DNA from: Nilaparvata lugens
Lineage: Eukaryota; Arthropoda; Insecta; Hemiptera; Delphacidae
Length of the DNA stretch: 64,000 bases
Direction of reading: 5' to 3'
Assembly: GCF_014356525.2 (NCBI RefSeq)
Contig: NC_052505.1
Location: 23,085,432 to 23,149,431, forward strand
Below, piece after piece: positions 56,211-64,000 of the stretch (its first letter is position 1; every line of letters starts with the position of its first letter). The notes below the pieces were generated by a model. The model searched no databases and was not told where the DNA came from. It saw only the letters and a list, made by a program, of their open reading frames with translations. A program made the translations under genes and the position numbers.

Positions 56211-58475
56211 TTGATGAAACTTTAACAGTATGTTTGACATGTGTATATCATCCTGTATGCCAATTTGAATCGAATCGGACAATTAGAAATACCCGGTCAA
56301 TCACTTTTTATGCTGGTCAATAGGGTTTTTTACCCCTAACCACCCCTAAACATCATTATATTTTGATGAAACTTCAACAGTATGTTTGACATGTGTATAT
56401 CATTCTGTATGCCAAATTTGAAACGAATCGGACAATTAGAAATACACGGTCAATCACTTTTTATGCTGGTCAATAAGGTTTTTTACCCCTACCACCCCTA
56501 AACATCATTATATTTTGATGAAACTTCAACAGTATGTTTGACATGTGTATATCATCCTGTATGCCAAATTTGAATCGAATCGGACAATTAGAAATACCCG
56601 GTCAATCACTTTTTATGCTGGTCAATAGGGTTTTTTTAACCCTAACCACCCCTAAACATTATTATATTTCAATGAAACTTCAACACTATGTTTTATATGT
56701 GTATATCATCCTGTATGCCAAATTTGAAATGAATCGGACAATTAGAAATACCCGGTCAATCACTTTTTATGCTGGTCAATGGGGTTTTTTACCCCTACCA
56801 CGCCTAAATATCATTATATTTTGATGAAACTTTAACAGTATGTTTGACATGTGTATATCATCCTGTATGCCAATTTGAATCGAATCGGACAATTAGAAAT
56901 ACCCGTCAATCACTTTTTATGCTGGTCAATAGGGTTTTTTAACCCTAACCACCCCTAAACATTATTATATTTCAATGAAACTTCAACACTATGTTTTATA
57001 TGTGTATATCATCCTGTATGCCAAATTTGAAATGAATCGGACAATTAGAAATACCCGGTCAATCACTTTTTATGCTGGTCAATGGGGTTTTTTACCCCTA
57101 ACCACCCCTAAACATCATTATATTTCGATGAAACTTTAACAGTATGTTAAATATGTGTATATCATCCTGTATGCCAAATTTGAAACGAATCGGACAATTA
57201 GAAATACCCAGTCAATCACTTTTTATGCTGGTCAATAGGGTTTTTTACCCCTACCACGCCTAAATATCATTATATTTTGATGAAACTTTAACAGTATGTT
57301 TGACATGTGTATATCATCCTGTATGCCAAATTTGAATCGAATCGGACAATTAGAAATACCCGGTCAATCACTTTTTATGCTGGTCAATAGGGTTTTTTAC
57401 CCCTAACCACCCCTAAACATCATTATATTTTGATGAAACTTCAACAGTATGTTTGACATGTGTATATCATTCTGTATGCCAAATTTGAAACGAATCGGAC
57501 AATTAGAAATACACGGTCAATCACTTTTTATGCTGGTCAATAGGGTTTTTTACCCCTACCACCCCTAAACATCATTATATTTTGATGAAACTTCAACAGT
57601 ATGTTTGACATGTGTATATCATCCTGTATGCCAAATTTGAATCGAATCGGACAATTAGAAATACCCGGTCAATCACTTTTTATGCTGGTCAATAGGGTTT
57701 TTTAACCCTAACCACCCCTAAACATTATTATATTTCAATGAAACTTCAACACTATGTTTTATATGTGTATATCATCCTGTATGCCAAATTTGAAATGAAT
57801 CGGACAATTAGAAATACCCGGTCAATCACTTTTTATGCTGGTCAATGGGGTTTTTTACCCCTAACCACCCCTAAACATCATTATATTTCGATGAAACTTT
57901 AACAGTATGTTAAATATGTGTATATCATCCTGTATGCCAAATTTGAAACGAATCGGACAATTAGAAATACCCAGTCAATCACTTTTTACGCTGGTCAATC
58001 ACTTTTTATGCTGGTCAATAGGGTTTTTTACCCCTAACCACCCCTAAACATCATTATATTTCGATGAAACTTTAACAGTATGTTTGACATGTGTATATCA
58101 TCCTGTATGCCAAATTTGAAACGAATCGGACAATTAGAAATACCCGGTCAATCACTTTTTATGCTGGTCAATAGGGTTTTTTACCCCTACCACCCCTAAA
58201 CATCATTATATTTCGATGAAACTTTAACAGTATGTTTGACATGTGTATATCATCCTGTATGCCAAATTTGAAACGAATCGGACAATTAGAAATACCCGGT
58301 CAATCACTTTTTATGCTGGTCAATAGGGTTTTTTACCCCTAACCACCCCTAAACATCATTATATTTTGATGAAACTTTAACAGTATGTTTGACATGTGTA
58401 TATCATTCTGTATGCCAAATTCGAAACGAATCGGACAATTAGAAATACCCGGTCAATCACTTTTTATGCTGGTCA
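55734..58475 (-). repeat. 152-bp satellite array, minus orientation (~18 monomers)
   Basis: Reverse-complement monomers with higher-order structure: a block around 56210-56800 recurs at about 57240-57900, with matching variants such as AAATACACGG and CAATGGGG. The array ends at GCTGGTCAAGGTTTTAG followed by CCCCAAAGAAGCGG. This is the mirror of the flank on the plus array (CCAAAGAAGCGGGTAAGTC, then AAAACCTTGACCAGC, 41523-41559). Confidence 0.95.
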
Positions 58476-59151
58476 AGGTTTTAGGCAGTCCCCAAAGAAG
58501 CGGACAAAAGTACTATTTTCCCTTTATGCTCTTCAAAATAAACTCATTCTCGAAGTCTCCTAACCCCTATTCAATCTCCCAACTTATCTAACATTATATT
58601 GTTATGCATGTTTTTAAAGTATGTAGCCTAATAGCCAGCAAGTGCCTCACAAAGGCTTGAAGTTTAGACACAATTAAAATGTAACTAATTATTTTAATCT
58701 TCAATATGATCTTATCTCATGCAACAAAGTTGAAGAAGTTGGTTTCTTGTTTTGAAATTGTGTTCTGCTCATGTCGTTTTCTTATAGTACTGTAGCCGCC
58801 TACTTGAACTTACCATGCTGATTATTAAATTGTTGAAAAAAAAGATAAAACGGGATGGTTTTTCACTTTATAAATTCAACAGCAATAAAAACATTTTTAG
58901 AGTAAGCCTACTTTTAAAACTGAAATATTTCATTTTTGTCAAGTAACGTTAGTTACATACAAACGTGTCAGTAAAAAGTGTGAAACAAGTCAGGAGTTGT
59001 CATCAAGTAATCACAAAACTTGTAGATAGTTATTCAGTTGAATCGCTATCACATACTTAATTTTAAAATCTAAGAATTTGAGTGAAGATAAATATACAAC
59101 ACAAAAACAGTGAATAGGTACTGAACGAAAAAGTTTGAACTCTGTTGCGTC
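58476..59151. other. No recognised feature
   Basis: AT-rich DNA between the satellite and the foldback element. No gene seen. Confidence 0.5.
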
Positions 59152-59387
59152 GGGGAACCACCATAGCCTCGACAAACTATAGCATCGACACGACATAGCC
59201 TCGACAAACCATAGCACCGATGCTATGTCGTGTCGGTGCTATGGTTTGTCGAGGCTGTGGTGGCAGGCTTAACTTTATTTTTCTTGTCGATGCTATGGTT
59301 TGTCGAGGCTATGTCGTGTCGGTGCTATGGTTTGTCGAGGCTATGTCGTGTCGATGCTATAGTTTGTCGAGGCTATGGTGGTTCCCC
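59152..59387. mobile_element. Foldback element with perfect 68-bp arms built of 32-bp repeats
   Basis: Arms 59152-59219 and 59320-59387 are exact reverse complements, starting GGGGAACCACCATAGCC. The arms and the loop contain repeats of a 32-base unit with GTGCTATGGTTTGTCGAGG and CTATGTCGTGTCG. A second, overlapping hairpin forms within the left half (about 59158-59264). No coding; open frames simply translate the repeat. The perfect arms suggest recent origin or ongoing gene conversion. Confidence 0.9.
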
Positions 59388-59463
59388 TACTGTTACAGCA
59401 CAGTATGAGTTGAGTAAACGGACACACGTTCGTAAACTCGGAAACTCGGCCACAGAATAGTTA

Positions 59464-59606
59464 CAGAATGGAAACTTGTAATCAATGTTTTTTACATGAC
59501 GCAAATAATAGACACGTCACGTGACCTTGGGAAGCTCCAATCCTGGAATGCGGCGCTTCCTAACGGCGGATTTTTGCGTCAGGTTACTAGCCAAGTTTCC
59601 ATACTG
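59464..59606. mobile_element. 143-bp MITE with TA duplication
   Basis: The ends CAGAATGGAAACTTG and CAAGTTTCCATACTG are inverted with one mismatch, with TA on both sides (59462-59463 and 59607-59608). Inner inverted motifs TGACGCAAA and TTTTTGCGTCA are also present. Confidence 0.8.
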
Positions 59607-59631
59607 TATGTATACTGTGACTTGGCTATAA

Positions 59632-59848
59632 TAGTGAGGTCCACGTTATAATGACAGTATTTGATCAACTTTGGTTTTGCTATCCTTGTCTATCATTCGA
59701 CAAAGTCGGTGTTACTATCCTTTTCTAGGTCCAACACGATACAAATTATGTTTTCGACAGTGTAGAAATATAATTAATTAATGCAGAGAATCGGCATCGC
59801 TATTCTTCTATCTTTATCCACTGCCATTATAACGTGGACCTCACTATA
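59632..59848. mobile_element. MITE of the GTGAGGTCCACGTTATAA family, copy 1
   Basis: Plus-orientation end TAGTGAGGTCCACGTTATAA at 59632 and inverted end TTATAACGTGGACCTCACTA at 59828-59847. Short non-coding interior. TA-type flanks. Confidence 0.75.
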
Positions 59849-59890
59849 GTACACTGGCCATCTTGTTAGGAAGTTCCGCATTGTAGTATA

Positions 59891-60251
59891 TAGTGAGGTC
59901 CACGTTATAATGGTGATGAATGAAGATAGGAGAAAAGGGTTGCCAGATCTCAACCTTGCCACCCAAACAACTGATACTAGTTTATCTTATAAATTAAATT
60001 GTACATTATTGTTGAAAATAGTTAATCATATTTTATTTGTCAAGAAAATATATTTTTCGAAGATGTAATAATACATTTTCATGGTTGAGATTAAATTTTG
60101 ATCAATTAGTTGATAATCTACATTGTTGATAAACGATGTGGCAACATCGCAAAGCGTGAAAGAGATAGCAACATCTGCTTTGTTGAATGATAGACAATGA
60201 TAGCAACACCATTGCAAATAACACACTGCCATAATAATGTGGACCTCACTA
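59891..60251. mobile_element. MITE of the GTGAGGTCCACGTTATAA family, copy 2
   Basis: Left end TAGTGAGGTCCACGTTATAA at 59891, right end ATAATGTGGACCTCACTA at 60234-60251, TA on both sides. The interior shares GATAGGAGAAAA-type sequence with 60378-60400. Confidence 0.75.
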
Positions 60252-60348
60252 TAGTATTGATGAGAGGTTCGGATCACTCTACTGATCCGGATCAATTGAT
60301 CTCGTTCACTGCTGCGAGTCAATCAGAAGACCAAGATTGGAACTTCCT

Positions 60349-60984
60349 ATAGTGAGTTCCACGTAATAATGGCAGTGAGGAAATATAGGAGAAAACGTTA
60401 CCAAATCTCTCAATTTCGCCACTGATTGTACACAGCTGTTACTCAATTCATCCCATTAAATTTGATCTAATAATAATTATAATTCCCTTGATAAAATAAT
60501 CAATTTCATGTCAAATTAATCAAGAAAATATATTTTTTCAAGATTTGATTCAAGAATTCGCTTCCATGACTAAGATCAGATTTTTATTTGTATTCAAACC
60601 TGAAATGGTGGCACTTTTAAAAAGCTGTGATACACCAATCTGAATTTCAAAACAACAGAAATTAAGTTATTTGGTAGGTATTCCATTCCAATTTCTTTTA
60701 AAAATAATAGAAAAATAGGAATCCTATTGAAAAAAGTAATTTCAGTGAGAATAATTCTGAAATAACCTTTCGATATTATTTATACTGGTATGAGTAGGTC
60801 TAACCTATATGTGTAGGCTAACTGAAGCATGGATGAAGTCTAGGATGGTTAGTTATCAACTTTTAAAATGTCATTTCAGGTATTTTGATTTGTGTTTCTC
60901 ATACCATAATGTCTAAAAATTATTTAATTGTTTCAAAGATACATTTTAAATCAATTATACAACTTGTGTACCAAAGTATTTTTG
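60349..60984. repeat. Solo MITE end plus non-coding DNA
   Basis: TATAGTGAGTTCCACGTAATAA at 60349 is a single, diverged end of the same MITE family, with matching inner sequence. No inverted partner is found before 61485. The rest is AT-rich without a gene. Confidence 0.5.
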
Positions 60985-61330
60985 ACCGAGCAAAGTGAGG
61001 TCCAAGATTCAAGTCGACGGTTTGACATTTATCTTAATGTTTAAAATGTTTATATGTTGCGCATTTATGGCGAAACGCGGTAATAGATTTCATGAAATTT
61101 GACAGGTATTCCTTTTCAAATTGTGAGTTGACAAATATACAAGGTTTTTAGAAATTTTGCATTTCAAGGATAATATAAGAGGAAAAAGGAGCTTCCTTCA
61201 TATGTCAATATTAGAGTGAAAATCAGACTATAGAATTAATTATTCATCATAAATAATCAGCTGTCGAGTTGACTATAAATTGCACGCCATGACGCATGCG
61301 ATCAATATCTCAATGTAACTTGGGTAAAAC
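60985..61330 (+). repeat. Dispersed repeat family, third copy
   Basis: Starts CCGAGCAAAGTGAGGTCC, then CAAGTCGACGG, GGCGAAACGCGGTAATAGAT, CATGAAATTTGACAGG and a GCATGCGATCAAT segment. Same order as the minus-strand copy at 25390-25790. Confidence 0.7.
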
Positions 61331-61906
61331 CACAGAGGAAAGAAACACTACCAGAGATCTGACGGGTCGAGATAGTTCTAGACGAGTATCAGAGATAGCG
61401 CCAGCATCGAAACCTTAGTTCTAGACGGTGCAATCAGTAGCGCTAGTGAGGGAAACTTAGTTACTGATGAAAGCGCCTGGAGCGCTATAGTGATGTCCAC
61501 GTTATAACGGCAATGTTTCATTATCAATAGTATTGTTATCCTTGTCTATCATTCAACAAAGCAGATAGCTTTTTCCCCGCTTTGTTCTGTTGCCAGATCG
61601 TCTTAAAACAATGTATAATTAATAGTAAACAATATATTTCATCTTAATAATTAAGATTATAATAAGGTTTTCATTAAGATTGGATTATTGTTGAGATAAA
61701 ATATTATTTAGATAATATATTAGATTATTGTAATAAGTGTGAATGATAGATAAGAAGTAACTCAATTTGTATATTGAATCAACATCAATATTATGTTACT
61801 AGGTAACCAGGGATACTACAATAAGATGATAATAAATCTCAATAATTTAGTTAATTGATGCAATATTAACTCTTTTTTGTAGTTTAAAATAAACAATTGT
61901 ATTTTA
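61331..61906. repeat. Non-coding DNA with another MITE end
   Basis: TATAGTGATGTCCACGTTATAA at 61485-61506 is a further single end of the MITE family; the following CCTTGTCTATCATTCAACAA matches the interior of copy 1. No gene. Confidence 0.5.
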
Positions 61907-64000
61907 TCAATTGGATATCCACTTACAATGTTTGTGAATCAAAATTTTAAACAGCAAATTCAGAATGAATTTTGAATTTTTGGTACAACTTGTACAAACT
62001 GCTGCTTCGCAATCAACAACTCTCTGTGTTACTGCCGACAATTTTTCCAAAACTCTTGTTTTGTGAGCAATCTTTGGGAATCTTTTTTTGAAAACTTCAA
62101 AGGCTACATTGCAAATTTGCAGAATTGTTTCGGTTGGTGATAACAGCCCAGTAGTCGTATCAACCTTCAAATTTGAAAATGTTCTGTTAAAAATAAGAAT
62201 TTCTTTTCTGCTAGAAAGTTTTGAGTCAGCTTGACTCAGAATTTCTAAGCAGTTAAAACATTTGAACTTCTTGTGATATTTCATCACCAAGTAGCCCACA
62301 AAATAAACTTGTGAGCACTCCTCCAGAGTGACATCATCAGTTGGAGATACTCTTATCAATGTATCTTCACTACTTGATGTCGAACTTTCTGATCTGAGAC
62401 TTGGTTGTGGAGAAGGTGGTGGATTCGCTTTCGACTGCTCACTAACTTCACTAATCTCCAATAAAACATCATAGTCTGGATCATAGCTTGTGCTCCTTGG
62501 AGGCTCCAGTATTTGTTGGAGGGTCAAAATTTTCAATGTTGCCCTGAGGATTCTTACACTGGATTCCGGTTGAACCCTCCTCTCTGACGGATTGAGGAAA
62601 ACAGATTTTCGAGAGGGTCCTGATTTAAACGTGATGTAAGAATAAAATTGCATTTTTCGCTTTCCAGAAGCTGCAGGAAGGAAGTAATAGTTATTATAAA
62701 CCCATCAAAACATGGCGGTCTTGAGGATCTGGCATTAATTTTTTTAAATTTGTAAATAGAACCAGGGCTTCATTGAAAAGTGCAATAATTTTTGGGTTTT
62801 GTTTGCTTAATGCACAGTTGTCGGGATTTTTTGAAAAAAGTGTTCGGCTATTCATAGCATCGAACAAGGCATTGATTTTTTGTAGGAATTTGCAGTTTCT
62901 AGAGCAGTTGATGTTGTCAATTGGCCAGTTGCAATGGCAGTTTTGAGCGCTGCTGCAGTTGTGTGACTAAAAATTTGAGCTGCAAGAGAGACAGACATCT
63001 TCTGGAAGTTGTTGGGTGAGATGTGAGCTGAGGACAGTTGATGAGCAGCTCTTGTAGTCCCACTCTGTCTCTCAAGCTCAAACAGCTTCACAATATCATC
63101 AAATGAGACCCTCCTCTCCTCATATATGAAATCATGAGATAGTAAATTGTTTCTCAATGACTTCAAAAGGTGAGGAGGATCATATATTGCAAAAATCTTA
63201 TCTCCTTTGCCATTCAAGAAATATGGGGCCTCCTTAGATACTCCAATTCCTTCAAGGCCCTCGTATTAGTTGTAGATTGGTCGCAGACAATGGCCTTCAC
63301 TGCAAGACCAATATTTTCAAGACTTGAAATGCAACATTTTATTGATGATGATGAGTCGCTCCCATTCAAACCTTTTTCCGACACAAAATAGCCAATGGGA
63401 AGTTTCCATTGATAATATAACCCTCTAATCATGAAAACACTTGCCTGTTTGGCTATTTTGTTCGATCGCCCAAGCCTGCCTAAATCCTGGAATCCCTCAA
63501 TAATATCATAGACAGGAGAATATTCGAGGCATTGTTTGATTGACATGTCATCAAACATCAATACACAAGCCTTCTCCATGTCTGACATGGTGTCAACTTT
63601 CATCTTGATTTTTTCAAAAAGATTTTTGTTGAAACCTGTGGAATGACATTTTTTCGAAGAAAGCCACATTCTAATTGTCGATTCACCAGGAAGAATCATT
63701 ATTTTGCGGAAGTATCTATAAGTAGATGGTGAACGCAAAAATATGCTAATGGCCAATCTCTTCTCTTCTTTTTTCCATGGTTGCCTCTCTTTATGGTTTT
63801 GCATTCCAAAGAGAATTGAAAATTCCTTTGATTTAAATTTTTGAAAAGTTTTATTTTTTGACAATTTCTGTCTCAGCAATTGTCTTTTCAAACTTGAGAT
63901 TTCAGTTTGTTGTCTCTCAATAACTTTCATGTAAGACTCCTTCTGAAATTTGGTTGGGGTGGTAAAAAGTGATCTTCTGACATCCGTCCCTTGTGTTGGG
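61907..64000 (-). pseudogene. P-element/THAP9-like transposase, runs off the right edge
   Basis: Read right to left the frame is open from the window edge. It passes a coiled coil (IERQQTEISSLKRQLLRQKL), the DNA-binding/linker region, and a catalytic segment with LMFDDMSIKQCLEYS, GFQDLGRLGRSNKIAKQASV, MIRGLYYQWKLPIGYF and IVCDQSTTNTRAL, which fit the RNase-H-like domain of P transposases. A frameshift near 63215 leads to IYDPPHLLKSLRNNLLSHDF, the start of the GTP-binding insertion. Another near 62890 leads to NALFDAMNSR. A stop near 62695 and a further break precede a C-terminal region (62653-61907) with YFVGYLVMKYHKKFKCFNCL. The N-terminal THAP domain would lie beyond the window. Visible acidic residues are conserved; frame breaks are few. 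Confidence 0.75.

Noticed and set aside
56534..56824. 96-codon open frame in the satellite
   Set aside because: It crosses satellite monomers of 152 bases, not a multiple of three, and is not kept between monomers.
58385..58591. Short frame at the right satellite edge
   Set aside because: Half satellite, half flank; no domain and no conservation to support it.
59220..59460. Open frames with repeated VGAMVCRG / MLWFVEAM
   Set aside because: Translations of the 32-bp foldback repeat in several frames and on both strands.
1..64000. tRNA, rRNA or riboswitch genes
   Set aside because: I looked for cloverleaf ends, A/B boxes in context and rRNA-like blocks and saw none I could support; a covariance-model scan would be decisive.

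Overview
The window looks like arthropod nuclear DNA, most likely from a hemipteran; a planthopper-like genome is my impression from the repeat families, not a verified identification. The signs are AT-rich sequence, spliced fragments with GT-AG introns, a 100-base assembly gap (10685-10784), TTAGG-type repeats, and a dense mixture of insect transposon families. I see no tRNA or rRNA gene, no CRISPR array and no bacterial-type operon. Almost every recognisable coding stretch is a broken piece of a mobile element. The best candidate for an ordinary host exon is 35706-36116 (minus), which has a second, damaged copy at 46160-46542.

Layout, left part (1-34.9 kb): a graveyard of nested elements. 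In order: a non-LTR reverse transcriptase tail (135-431); a jockey-like non-LTR element (432-4613) split by a non-autonomous hAT element with a perfect 8-bp target duplication (1725-2782); the 3' end of a piggyBac element (5241-5979); Myb/SANT-like coding debris; a collapsed PIF/Harbinger element with a MADF gene and an antisense transposase tail (9382-10613); a P/THAP9-like transposase tail (11601-12173); a Harbinger-type non-autonomous element with 44-bp inverted ends (12778-14003); a two-exon gene of a transposon-associated family of unknown function, DUF7869-like (14178-16297); a BEL/Pao LTR retrotransposon on the minus strand (16671-21060) that lacks its 5' LTR, integrase core and part of its RT; a pair of inverted minisatellite-bearing repeats; a pogo/Tigger-type element (22501-23602); an unidentified GC-rich reading frame (27688-28264, minus); and two more DUF7869-like copies (28570-29984, itself interrupted by a LINE tail, and 32481-33556).

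Layout, right part (34.96-58.5 kb): nested segmental duplications tied to a 152-bp satellite. A 3.9-kb segment (34963-38846) recurs at 45418-49347 inside satellite. A 1910-bp unit is tandemly duplicated (39861-41770 and 41771-43680). A roughly 1.9-kb unit is tandemly duplicated between 49.35 and 53.0 kb, with satellite inverted around its core. A 1130-bp unit is tandemly duplicated (53951-55080 and 55081-56210). Each new junction joins a satellite monomer to non-satellite DNA, usually through a few bases of microhomology. Satellite monomers run plus from 41.5 to 51.6 kb and minus from 50.4 to 58.5 kb, and the two outer edges share a mirrored flank.

Layout, right end (58.5-64 kb): foldback and MITE families, including a perfect 68-bp-arm foldback at 59152-59387 and a MITE family with GTGAGGTCCACGTTATAA ends, followed by a long P-element-like transposase pseudogene on the minus strand (61907 to the window edge).

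The two most interesting signals are the DUF7869-like family (three copies, with conserved acidic positions and an SD-x-C-x-G-x-N motif, possibly an under-described mobile system) and the satellite-anchored duplication pattern. The second could be biology, such as eccDNA reinsertion or break-induced replication, or a long-read/haplotype assembly artefact. Many copy-to-copy differences are homopolymer length changes, so the artefact explanation must be tested first.
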